Shown here piece after piece: positions 1 to 5,778 of a DNA stretch of 8,267 nucleotides. Origin of the DNA: Acidobacteriota bacterium. GTDB taxonomy: Bacteria; Acidobacteriota; Terriglobia; Acidiferrales; UBA7541. Location: the NCBI GenBank assembly GCA_028876695.1, contig JAGWRH010000272.1:1-8267 (forward strand). The letters run 5' to 3'. The translations under genes were made by a program, and so were the position numbers. How positions within the stretch are numbered: position 1 is the stretch's first letter; every line of letters starts with the position of its first letter. The notes beneath the pieces are model-generated. The model had not been told where the DNA came from and searched no databases. It saw nothing but the letters and a program-made list of their open reading frames with translations.

Positions 1-858
1 GAAGCTCTGTTCAGCCTGGGTGACCAGCCGGAGAGCGTCTTCCCGGAAGCAAAATCATTTCTGAAATCTCTGGGCTTCGATCGGACGCTCGAATACCTTG
101 CGGCAATGTGCGAAATGGTGCTCGACAAAACGGGGCTGCTCCCCCACTCCAACCCCGGCCTGATGCCTCGCCAAGATCTTCTTCGCTTGAAAGAAACGAA
201 CGCAAGCGTCGGCTTGATGCTGGAAACGGCGAGTGCCCGTCTGATCCGCCAGGGCGGGGCCCACTGGAAAGCGCCCGACAAAGTTCCGGCGCTGCGCCTG
301 CGAACCATCGAGAACGCGGGCGAATTATCCATGGCCTTCACCACCGGCATTCTAATCGGGATCGGCGAAACCTATCGGGAGCGAGTAGAGGCTCTGCTGC
401 AAATCCGCGCGGCTCACGAAAGGTTCGGTCACGTTCAGGAAGTGATCGTCCAGCCGTTTCGCGCCAAGCCGGATATTCGCATGACGAATTCTCCCGAGCC
501 ATCGACGGAAGATTTGCAGCGCACCATCGCAGTGGCGCGGCTGATCTTTGGTGGCGAAATGAATATTCAGTCGCCCCCGAATCTGCTTTCGGAAGACTAC
601 CCGCAATTACTGGATGCCGGCATCAACGACTGGGGCGGCATTTCTCCGGTCACCAGGGACTTCATCAATCCTGAAGCCGCCTGGCCGCGGATCTCATCGC
701 TCGCCGAGAGAACCGCCTCCGCGGGCTTTGTCCTCCGCGAACGCCTCGCCATCTATCCGGAATTCTTATCTCGGTCCGATTTTTTGAGCGACCGAGTGCA
801 GCCCCGGCTTCACGAACTTTCTGACGAATTCGGCTATGCCTGGAGTTATCCATGTTGA
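1..858 (+). CDS. cofG: FO synthase subunit CofG (5' end outside the window)
   Basis: CofG is a radical SAM enzyme. With CofH it makes FO (7,8-didemethyl-8-hydroxy-5-deazariboflavin), the chromophore of coenzyme F420; CofG carries out the later ring-forming step on the tyrosine-aminouracil adduct made by CofH. The frame is open from base 1, giving 285 codons before TGA. The N-terminal part with the CxxxCxxC cluster motif is therefore missing, and an internal ATG at 106 is not the true start. Family signatures seen are EALFSLGDQPE at the left edge, TTGILIGIGET in the middle, and NDWGGISPVT followed by FINPEAAWP near the end. These distinguish it from CofH and other radical SAM enzymes. The stop codon overlaps the cofH start by 7 nt, which points to translational coupling. 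Identification is by remembered family motifs. Confidence 0.93.
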   Translation, partial: EALFSLGDQPESVFPEAKSFLKSLGFDRTLEYLAAMCEMVLDKTGLLPHSNPGLMPRQDLLRLKETNASVGLMLETASARLIRQGGAHWKAPDKVPALRLRTIENAGELSMAFTTGILIGIGETYRERVEALLQIRAAHERFGHVQEVIVQPFRAKPDIRMTNSPEPSTEDLQRTIAVARLIFGGEMNIQSPPNLLSEDYPQLLDAGINDWGGISPVTRDFINPEAAWPRISSLAERTASAGFVLRERLAIYPEFLSRSDFLSDRVQPRLHELSDEFGYAWSYPC

Positions 859-2108
859 ATCAGGTGCATCGGGAGTGGAACGATATTTCCCTGGACCGCG
901 CGCTCAGTGCCGCGAGCCCAGCCGTGGCCGGCGCTTTGGAAAAAGCGCTCGCGGCACACGACCTCGGCTTCGACGAAGGGCTGCGTTTGGCCACCGTCGA
1001 AGGAAACGATTTCGTGGCGTTGATCAAAGTGGCCGACGAACTCCGCCGTCGCGAAGTGGGCGATCACGTGACCTACGTCGTGAATCGCAACTTGAACTTC
1101 ACCAATATCTGCATCGTAGGCTGCGCGTTTTGCGGCTTCGGCCGCGGCGCGGATGCGCCGGACGCCTATTTTCATTCGATCGAGACGCTGGTGGCGAAGT
1201 CAGTGGAAGCGGTTGAGCGCGGCGCCACCGAAGTGTGCATTCAGGGCGGGCTCCCGAGAGATCTCGATGGATATTTCTATGTCCGCTTGCTCCGGGCCAT
1301 CAAATCGCGCCTGCCCGGCCTTCATGTGCATGCGTATTCGCCGATGGAAATCGCCTACGGCATCGACAAAACGCGCCTGCCTTTGCGCGATTACCTGCTC
1401 ATGCTCAAAGAAGCCGGCTTGAATAGCATTCCCGGGACAGCCGCGGAAATCCTCGACGATAGTGTGCGCAAATCGCTCAGCCCGAATAAATTGAAAGTGC
1501 GGCAGTGGATCGACGTCATTCGCACCGCCCATAGCCTGGGCATTCCTACCACGTCGACCATGATGTACGGCCACACGGAGCTGCCCGAACATTGGGTCAG
1601 GCACATCCTCCTGCTGCGGGAAATTCAAAAAGAGACCGGCGGCTTTACGGAATTCGTGCCGTTGGGATTTATCCATCCGCAAACGCGGTTGTTTCAGAGC
1701 GGCCGGGCGCGCGCGGGCCATTCGACACCAGAAGATCTGCTCGTACATGCCCTCGCGCGTGTCCTGCTGCGCGGCTATATCCCCAATATCCAGATTTCCT
1801 GGGTCAAGATGGGCTTCGATCTGTCGCTCGCTTGTCTTGATGCGGGCGCGAACGATTTCAGCGGAACGCTGATGGAAGAAAGCATTTCGAAATCGGCGGG
1901 AGCGACTTTCGGCGAGAGCATAACGCCCGGCGAAATACGCGCCATGATCCGCATGATTGGCCGAACTCCCGCTGAACGCTCCACTACTTACAAAATCCTG
2001 AAAACCTTCGATTACGCGGACGCCGAAGAGCGCCTCCCGCTCGAACGATTGCCTGTCATGGCCGGCGGCGCGCCGGATCACGCACAACTAGCGCAAGCAA
2101 GCTATTGA
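852..2108 (+). CDS. cofH: FO synthase subunit CofH (5-amino-6-(D-ribitylamino)uracil--L-tyrosine 4-hydroxyphenyl transferase)
   Basis: CofH is the radical SAM partner of CofG. It joins a tyrosine-derived fragment to 5-amino-6-ribitylaminouracil in FO synthesis. The 418-residue protein is a normal full length. The SAM cluster motif CIVGCAFC has C87, C91 and C94 (C-x3-C-x2-C) and is preceded by NRNLNFTNI. Further family signatures are GGLPRDLDGYFY, HAYSPMEIAYG, IPGTAAEILDDSVR and TTSTMMYGHTE. The ATG at 852 has GGAG at 842-845, 6 nt upstream, and lies inside the last codons of cofG, so the two subunits are probably made together. In actinobacteria the two activities are fused as FbiC; here they are separate, as in archaea and cyanobacteria. 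The other F420 genes (cofC, cofD, cofE) are not in this window. Confidence 0.95.
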   Translation: MLNQVHREWNDISLDRALSAASPAVAGALEKALAAHDLGFDEGLRLATVEGNDFVALIKVADELRRREVGDHVTYVVNRNLNFTNICIVGCAFCGFGRGADAPDAYFHSIETLVAKSVEAVERGATEVCIQGGLPRDLDGYFYVRLLRAIKSRLPGLHVHAYSPMEIAYGIDKTRLPLRDYLLMLKEAGLNSIPGTAAEILDDSVRKSLSPNKLKVRQWIDVIRTAHSLGIPTTSTMMYGHTELPEHWVRHILLLREIQKETGGFTEFVPLGFIHPQTRLFQSGRARAGHSTPEDLLVHALARVLLRGYIPNIQISWVKMGFDLSLACLDAGANDFSGTLMEESISKSAGATFGESITPGEIRAMIRMIGRTPAERSTTYKILKTFDYADAEERLPLERLPVMAGGAPDHAQLAQASY

Positions 2109-2290
2109 CTGGCATGCGTATCGATCGCTACGAACCTGAAGGTAGCTCTCCGCGCGAGCGCATGCGCAAATCCGCGTAACATATCTCAGCACTGCGTGTT
2201 GCGGGATTGAACTACAAAACGCGGTGTAAAAGGAACCGCCGCTGTCTTTTACAGCGGCGGCGGGACGTTCCGTTAAAAGTCAAGCAGACT
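2109..2290. other. Convergent intergenic region
   Basis: This gap of 182 bases lies between the ends of two convergent genes, cofH and the Crp/Fnr regulator. It holds a hairpin near its right side. A 21-codon reading frame at 2114-2179 lacks a ribosome binding site and is not called. I see no tRNA or repeat. Confidence 0.6.
2236..2260. terminator. Hairpin between convergent genes, likely shared terminator
   Basis: CCGCCGCTGT at 2236-2245 and ACAGCGGCGG at 2251-2260 form a perfect 10-bp GC-rich stem with a 5-nt loop CTTTT. An outer pair GGAAC (2232-2236) and GTTCC (2267-2271) could extend it over a bulge. Read on the minus strand the stem is followed by TTCCTTTT, a short T-rich run that fits termination of the regulator transcript. 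On the plus strand no clear T tract follows, so termination of cofGH here is less certain. Confidence 0.65.
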
Positions 2291-3010
2291 TTAGGCTGCG
2301 TTCACGAACGTCGCTAATGCCTCGCGGTCCTCGATCGTCAGGGTCGATCCCTTTAGTGTGACGAGCCGACGATGCTTGAAATCGCCCAGCGCTCGCGTCA
2401 CTGTTTCCCGCGAACTGCCGATGAACTCGGCGATTTCCTCGTGCGTGAGCGGCATCTTGATGCGCGCCGCGCCCCGGGTCGCCTCGGTATCGGCGGACCA
2501 GTCCAGCAGCAATTTCGCGAGCTTGCCGTGCACCGTGGGCGATAGCGCCAGCGTGCGCAGCTGTTCGCATGCGCCGCGATAATTCGAGCTGAGCTGGTTC
2601 ACGATTCCTTGCAGCGCTTCGGGGAAGCTCGTCACGAAACGGATGAAATCGTCCCGGCGCACAAACGCGATCTGGCTGGGATGCAGAGTTTCCGCGGTCA
2701 CTTCGTAAGGCTTTCCGCCGAGTACCGCCGTCAGGCCAAGCACTTCTCCGGCCTTGGCGATCCGCAGGATCAGCGTTTTGCCTTCACTCGAGCTGATCGA
2801 GAGCTTCACCTCGCCCTGGCACAGCACGAAAACGCCGTGCGGAGCTTGCTGCTCGAGAAACAGCACGGCTCCTTCCGGGTAGACGGAGCTTGATTTGATC
2901 GTGTCGAACTGCTTCATCGCTACCATGGAGAGCCTGCAGAAAAAACTGTTGCCTCGAGTTTTACAGCTCGTGCAGCTTTCGTTCATCTCGAAACCGTAGG
3001 GTCCTTTCAT
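2291..3010 (-). CDS. Crp/Fnr-family transcriptional regulator with N-terminal cysteine cluster
   Basis: This is a 239-residue DNA-binding regulator. Residues about 35-125 form the cyclic-nucleotide-binding-like beta-barrel (GAVLFLEQQ, GEVKLS, GEVLGLTAVLGG), then comes a dimerisation helix, then a winged helix-turn-helix at about 187-220 (THEEIAEFIGSSRETVTRAL). In the recognition helix R201, E202 and R206 match CRP R180, E181 and R185, which predicts binding to TGTGA-type half-sites. The CRP cAMP-contact Arg-Ser pair is absent. The N-terminus has C13, C16 and C25 (C-x2-C-x8-C); C64 and C148 also occur. The position equal to E. coli FNR C122 is alanine, so a standard FNR cluster is not assured. 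The start is ATG 3010 with a strong AAAGGAG at 3019-3025, 8 nt away. The frame stays open to 3274 but that part overlaps the STAS gene. The signal is unknown; oxygen, nitric oxide or redox are candidates. Confidence 0.9.
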   Translation of the reverse strand: MKGPYGFEMNESCTSCKTRGNSFFCRLSMVAMKQFDTIKSSSVYPEGAVLFLEQQAPHGVFVLCQGEVKLSISSSEGKTLILRIAKAGEVLGLTAVLGGKPYEVTAETLHPSQIAFVRRDDFIRFVTSFPEALQGIVNQLSSNYRGACEQLRTLALSPTVHGKLAKLLLDWSADTEATRGAARIKMPLTHEEIAEFIGSSRETVTRALGDFKHRRLVTLKGSTLTIEDREALATFVNAA

Positions 3011-3012
3011 GA

Positions 3013-3312
3013 TTAGCTCTCCTTTGTGCCGTTCTCGACTCCGCGCCGGGCTTCTTCGGCGAAGAACTTGGTTATCGGCGTATCCGCTAAAAATTCCGCG
3101 TTCGTTTCCCGGTGGATTTGGGCGAGGATTCCGCGCGCGTGCACGTCCATGTGCGTCACTCCCCGCAAATCGATTCCCAGCTTCTTCGATTCTCGCCCTG
3201 CTGCAATCTCTCTCCAGGCGCGCTCGAATTCCTGGGCCCAGACTCCAGTGATCCTGCCCTCCAGTCTGAGCCATTTAGTTGCTCCCCGTTCATCAATGCT
3301 GATCCTTAGCAA
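3013..3312 (-). CDS. Single-domain STAS-like protein
   Basis: This small protein has a STAS-like fold pattern (beta strand LRISIDERG, then WLRLEGRITG, a helix VWAQEFERAWREIA, strand KLGIDLRGVTHMDV, then helix and FLADTPITKFFAEE). STAS domains of this type act in partner-switching or signal relay; its partner is not known. I chose TTG 3312, giving 99 residues, because the protein then begins MLRISI, as I recall for related proteins. A GTG at 3405 would give 130 residues, but the extra 31 look unconserved; neither start has a strong Shine-Dalgarno sequence. In the anti-sigma antagonist family a phosphorylated serine follows the aspartate of the loop; here the loop reads MDVHARG (D56, V57, H58), so that serine is missing. 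The gene ends 2 nt before the Crp/Fnr start and is probably cotranscribed and coupled with it. Confidence 0.75.
   Translation of the reverse strand: MLRISIDERGATKWLRLEGRITGVWAQEFERAWREIAAGRESKKLGIDLRGVTHMDVHARGILAQIHRETNAEFLADTPITKFFAEEARRGVENGTKES
3019..3025 (-). promoter_or_regulatory. Ribosome binding site fixing the regulator start
   Basis: AAAGGAG on the minus strand lies 8 nt before ATG 3010. It sits inside the last codons of the STAS gene, whose TAA is only 2 nt before that ATG. It decides against the longer 327-residue reading frame that begins at 3274. Confidence 0.8.
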
Positions 3313-3417
3313 TTTTGTGATCCCGCTCAGCGTACGCTCACTACGATGGCACGCCTGTCGCCAAACCTGTTTATCGACGAAAAATCCGTCATCTGTTTGC
3401 GTCACAAAGGCTTGCGC

Positions 3418-3426
3418 GTATTACTA
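3418..3426 (-). promoter_or_regulatory. Possible -10 region for the STAS-regulator operon
   Basis: On the minus strand this reads TAGTAATAC, an AT-rich block in otherwise GC-rich DNA that offers TAGTAA or TAATAC as a -10 element. No good -35 is visible, which is common for activator-dependent promoters. A CRP-like box lies about 40-50 nt upstream. If transcription starts near 3411-3414, the GTG at 3405 would have almost no leader and the TTG at 3312 about 100 nt. This is a weak call. Confidence 0.3.
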
Positions 3427-3448
3427 ATGAATGTGTGTTTCATCACCC

Positions 3449-3506
3449 CTGACGAGTGACGATGCTCACTGACGATATCGCGTCAGCCGTGACGATATGT
3501 CGTCAG
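3449..3506. repeat. Array of 20-nt-phased TGACGA repeats and dyads, probable operator cluster
   Basis: TGACGA occurs at 3450, 3457, 3470 and 3490; the copies at 3450, 3470 and 3490 are exactly 20 nt apart, about two helical turns. The last two belong to near-identical 18-mers, CTGACGATATCGCGTCAG (3469-3486) and GTGACGATATGTCGTCAG (3489-3506), which match at 15 of 18 positions. Each is itself a dyad TGACG-N6-CGTCA. Two such arms in tandem look like an operator for a dimeric regulator. The half-site is not the CRP TGTGA, so a different protein, or a second binding mode, is implied. Confidence 0.6.
3455..3470. promoter_or_regulatory. CRP/FNR-type box 1 (STAS-regulator / pfkA intergenic region)
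   Basis: AGTGA-CGATGC-TCACT is a dyad with the CRP spacing of 6; the core GTGA-N6-TCAC spans 3456-3469. It lies inside the TGACGA repeat array. It could serve the minus-strand regulator operon, as autoregulation, or pfkA on the plus strand. The predicted CRP-like recognition residues of the neighbouring regulator fit this half-site. Confidence 0.6.
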
Positions 3507-3519
3507 GCCCAATCTTGCC

Positions 3520-3525
3520 TATAAC
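3520..3525 (+). promoter_or_regulatory. Possible -10 element for pfkA
   Basis: TATAAC matches the -10 consensus at five of six positions. The expected -35 position falls in the second TGACG dyad and has no good TTGACA match. If used, transcription would begin near 3532. CRP box 1 would then be centred near -70, the TGACG dyads near -55 and -35, and CRP box 2 just downstream of the start. This is positional reasoning only. Confidence 0.35.
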
Positions 3526-3541
3526 GCCCGGAAGCCTCTCC

Positions 3542-3555
3542 GTGATGAGGATCAC
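3542..3555. promoter_or_regulatory. CRP/FNR-type box 2 (upstream of pfkA)
   Basis: GTGA-TGAGGA-TCAC is an exact CRP-core palindrome with spacer 6, in the context CCGTGATGAGGATCACAG. It lies 85 nt before the pfkA ATG. Its position downstream of the only plausible -10 would favour repression, unless another promoter is used. Confidence 0.6.
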
Positions 3556-3639
3556 AGAATTCCATTCCCATTTGCTCGAAAAATCGTGGGTGAGTCCGGC
3601 TTAGTCATCCGGAACGAGACGACGCCGGGAGGCGCCTAG

Positions 3640-4608
3640 ATGCGAGTTGCGGTTCTAACCACGGGCGGCGATGCCCCGGGAATCAACGCGGCGATCCGCG
3701 CGGCGGTTCGAACGGGCATCGATAAGGGCTGGGAGATGTTTGGCGTCCGGCACGGCTACTCCGGCCTTTTGCGAGCGGAGTTGATCCCGCTCGGGTTGCG
3801 TGACGTGAGCGGGATCGTCGGGCTGGGCGGCACGGTCCTTGGCAGCATCCGTTTTCCGGAGTTCAAACGCGAAGAGGTCCAGCTGAGCGCCATCCGGATA
3901 CTCTGCGATAACCAGATTGACGCAGCCATCGTGATCGGTGGAGACGGGTCGCAAGCTGGCGCCCTTGCGCTCGCTCAAAAGAATTTTCCCATCGTCGGTA
4001 TCGCCTCAACCATCGACAACGACCTCTTTGGCTCCGAAATCACCATCGGAGTCGACACCGCTTTGAACGTGGCTCTCGAAGCCATCGACCGGATCAAAGT
4101 CACGGCGTCGTCGCACGAACGCGCTTTTCTGGTCGAGGTAATGGGCCGGAATTGCGGATATCTTGCGCTGATGGCCGGAATCGCCGGAGGCGCCGAAGCA
4201 GTCGCCCTGCCCGAGGTGGAAACCGATCCGGAGGCGCTTGCGCGCTCGTTACGCTCATCCTATGAGCGCGGAAAGCATCACGCCATCGTCGTGGTGGCCG
4301 AAGGCGCACGCTTCAATGCGGAAGCCCTTACCCAGTACTTTCGAGAGCATCGCGAGCGGCTGGGCTTTGAGTTGCGCGACGTCAAGCTCGGCCACGTCCA
4401 GCGCGGCGGAACGCCGGGCGCCTTCGATCGCCTGCTCGGCACTCGTTTCGCCGCCGCGGCCACCGAACACGTCGCGCGGAAACAGTTCGGAGTGCTGATC
4501 GGTTTGCTTCACGGGGAGGTAGCCTCCACCCCGCTTTCCCAGGTCGTGGGTAAACGGAAGCTCCTCGACCCGTGCCTGCTCAAACTCGCCGGAGTGCTCG
4601 CGCAGTGA
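3640..4608 (+). CDS. pfkA: 6-phosphofructokinase, probably ATP-dependent
   Basis: PfkA phosphorylates fructose 6-phosphate to fructose 1,6-bisphosphate, the committed step of glycolysis, in the cytoplasm. The 322 residues match the length of bacterial PfkA. Motifs in order are TTGGDAPG (7-14), IGGDGS (99-104), TIDND (124-128, D126 the likely catalytic base), VEVMGRNCG (165-173) and GHVQRGGTPG (251-260). Glycine after GGD in GGDGS, where PPi-dependent enzymes have aspartate, favours ATP as donor. The residue before TIDND is serine (S123), where E. coli has glycine and PPi enzymes have lysine, so the donor should be tested. The ATG at 3640 has GGGAGG at 3627-3632, 7 nt away. The long upstream region has CRP-like boxes, suggesting control by the divergent regulator. 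Confidence 0.94.
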   Translation: MRVAVLTTGGDAPGINAAIRAAVRTGIDKGWEMFGVRHGYSGLLRAELIPLGLRDVSGIVGLGGTVLGSIRFPEFKREEVQLSAIRILCDNQIDAAIVIGGDGSQAGALALAQKNFPIVGIASTIDNDLFGSEITIGVDTALNVALEAIDRIKVTASSHERAFLVEVMGRNCGYLALMAGIAGGAEAVALPEVETDPEALARSLRSSYERGKHHAIVVVAEGARFNAEALTQYFREHRERLGFELRDVKLGHVQRGGTPGAFDRLLGTRFAAAATEHVARKQFGVLIGLLHGEVASTPLSQVVGKRKLLDPCLLKLAGVLAQ

Positions 4609-4653
4609 GGCAGCATCGCGCTGCCCCGAAATGATGTGCCTTTCGTTTTCGGG
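4609..4653 (+). terminator. Weak hairpins after pfkA
   Basis: GGCAGC (4609-4614) pairs with GCTGCC (4620-4625) over a 5-nt loop directly after the pfkA stop. CCCGAAA (4625-4631) pairs with TTTCGGG (4647-4653) over a 15-nt loop. Neither is followed by a T run, so an intrinsic terminator is only possible. The next gene is 166 bases away and has its own candidate regulatory sites, so a transcript end here would make sense. Confidence 0.25.
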
Positions 4654-4691
4654 CCTGCTTGTGGCGGGTTTCCATCCGGCACCGTTTGCGC

Positions 4692-4705
4692 GTGACACCA
4701 ATCAC
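4692..4705. promoter_or_regulatory. CRP/FNR-type box 3 (upstream of the stress-protein gene)
   Basis: GTGA-CACCAA-TCAC, within CGTGACACCAATCACCG, is an exact CRP-core palindrome with spacer 6. It is centred 22 bp from an almost identical second box, so two regulator dimers could sit on the same face of the helix. Confidence 0.65.
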
Positions 4706-4713
4706 CGTTTTTC

Positions 4714-4727
4714 GTGACAGGTATCAC
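4714..4727. promoter_or_regulatory. CRP/FNR-type box 4 (upstream of the stress-protein gene)
   Basis: GTGA-CAGGTA-TCAC, within CGTGACAGGTATCACCG, shares 14 of 17 bases with box 3. It lies 47 nt before the ATG at 4775. No clear -10 element is visible downstream, as is common for activator-dependent promoters. Confidence 0.65.
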
Positions 4728-4774
4728 CGAGATCGCTAGGCCGCTGGCGCAAACTGCGGTTCGAGGTCCGCGAG

Positions 4775-5662
4775 ATGGCCACCATGATGGCAACTCCTCG
4801 CAGCGTGCAGCTGAAGCATATCCTCTACCTGACGGATTTCTCGCGCGCTGCCGAATCGGCCCTGCCCTTTGCAATCGGCATCGCCCGCGCTCACGGTTCG
4901 ACGTTGCACGCACTCCACGTTCTGCTCGCGCCAATTCAGAACTATCCCGAGCCGGTGAAAGCCGGCCGGAAATTCGCGGAAGGCGAGATGAAGCGAGTGG
5001 AAGCGAAGCTTTCCGGCGTCATTCATGAAACGAAAATCGCGCCCGCCATCAATTTGTGGCAGGTAATCGACGAGGCGATCCGCGGGCACAACGTCGACTT
5101 GATCGTTGTGGGCACGCGCGGCCGGACCGGTCCCGAACGCCTGTTCCTCGGCTCCGCCGCGGAGGAAATATTCCGCCGTTCGCCGGTTCCGGTGATGACT
5201 GTCGGCCCGGACGTAAAACGCGCGGAACGGGACGGCCAACTCGATCGCATACTCTTCGCCACCGATTTCACTCCGCACTCTGTCGCGGCGCTGCCGTATG
5301 CGATCGCCCTATCGGCCGAAAATCGTACCCGGCTGCTGCTGGTCCACGTTCTTCCGAAACGTCGCGAATCGGGCAATGGACACGGCGAAAGACGCGAGCT
5401 GTCCGTTGCCGAATCGTTCCACGAGCTTCACGAAATGGTTCCGGGCGATCTGCCCCTGTCGCAGTCGGTGGATTTCGCAGTGGAGTTCGGCCGCCCCGCC
5501 GACGCGATTGTTGCCGCGGCGGGCCAGCGCAAAGCGTCGCTGATCGTCCTGGGTATCCGCAATGCCGAAGGGCACTTGGAGGCGGCCACGCATCTGGAAG
5601 GCGGCATCGCGCACAAAATCGTGATCCACGCGCCGTGCCCCGTGGTCACCGTCCGCGGATAG
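4775..5662 (+). CDS. Universal stress protein with two tandem Usp domains
   Basis: The 295-residue cytoplasmic protein carries two UspA-type domains. Such proteins are linked to survival under energy, oxygen or redox stress; their exact biochemical role is often unknown. Domain 1 (about 14-145) starts KHILYLTDFS and ends with GTRGRTGPERLFLGS, which fits the ATP-binding pattern G-x2-G-x9-G-S (G113, G116, G126, S127), followed by PVPVMTVG. Domain 2 (about 156-295) starts DRILFATDFT, but the matching stretch reads GIRNAEGHLEAA and lacks the second glycine, so it probably does not bind ATP in the usual way. The ATG at 4775 has GAGG about 8 nt upstream; the codons at 4784 and 4787 are alternative starts. 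Two CRP-like boxes lie just upstream, which fits induction by the nearby Crp/Fnr regulator. Confidence 0.9.
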   Translation: MATMMATPRSVQLKHILYLTDFSRAAESALPFAIGIARAHGSTLHALHVLLAPIQNYPEPVKAGRKFAEGEMKRVEAKLSGVIHETKIAPAINLWQVIDEAIRGHNVDLIVVGTRGRTGPERLFLGSAAEEIFRRSPVPVMTVGPDVKRAERDGQLDRILFATDFTPHSVAALPYAIALSAENRTRLLLVHVLPKRRESGNGHGERRELSVAESFHELHEMVPGDLPLSQSVDFAVEFGRPADAIVAAAGQRKASLIVLGIRNAEGHLEAATHLEGGIAHKIVIHAPCPVVTVRG

Positions 5663-5684
5663 CCGATCCGAGCCTCCTTTGTGC

Positions 5685-5690
5685 TACGCT
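5685..5690 (+). promoter_or_regulatory. Possible extended -10 for the pyr operon
   Basis: TGCTACGCT (5682-5690) fits the extended -10 pattern TGnTAnnnT; no -35 is visible. A start near 5697 would give a leader of about 127 nt before the pyrR ATG, long enough for the two inverted repeats found there. This is a weak call. Confidence 0.25.
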
Positions 5691-5714
5691 GGATTCCTCG
5701 CGCGGTGGGTCAGC

Positions 5715-5754
5715 TTGAATTTTCTTGATCGTGGCACAAGCGGTAGAAATTCAA
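5715..5754 (+). repeat. Inverted repeat in the pyrR leader
   Basis: TTGAATTT (5715-5722) and AAATTCAA (5747-5754) are perfect 8-base complements. Inside them CTTG (5724-5727) can pair with CAAG (5737-5740). The result is an interrupted stem in the untranslated leader of the pyr genes. It may be an RNA control element or a DNA-binding site; there is no T tract after it. Confidence 0.35.
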
Positions 5755-5778
5755 ACTGATCCACTGCCGTTCCTCGTC

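Noticed and set aside
1200..2087. A 295-codon minus-strand open frame inside cofH
   Set aside because: It lies fully antisense to a well-recognised gene and its translation shows no family motif; such frames are common in GC-rich DNA.
2114..2179. A 21-codon frame after cofH
   Set aside because: It has no Shine-Dalgarno sequence and no recognisable product, and is too short to support by eye.
3011..3274. N-terminal extension of the Crp/Fnr regulator to 327 residues
   Set aside because: It overlaps the STAS gene in another frame, is arginine-rich, and ATG 3010 has a strong ribosome binding site.
3026..3427. A 133-codon plus-strand frame opposite the STAS gene
   Set aside because: The opposite strand encodes a recognisable STAS pattern; this one has no motif or ribosome binding site.
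3449..3506. CRISPR array or mobile-element end
   Set aside because: The repeats are only 18 bp, spaced 20 nt start to start with no spacer sequence and no cas or transposase gene; an operator array fits better.
5056..5718. A 220-codon plus-strand frame overlapping the stress-protein gene
   Set aside because: The arginine- and proline-rich translation is typical of a wrong frame, and the Usp frame carries clear motifs.
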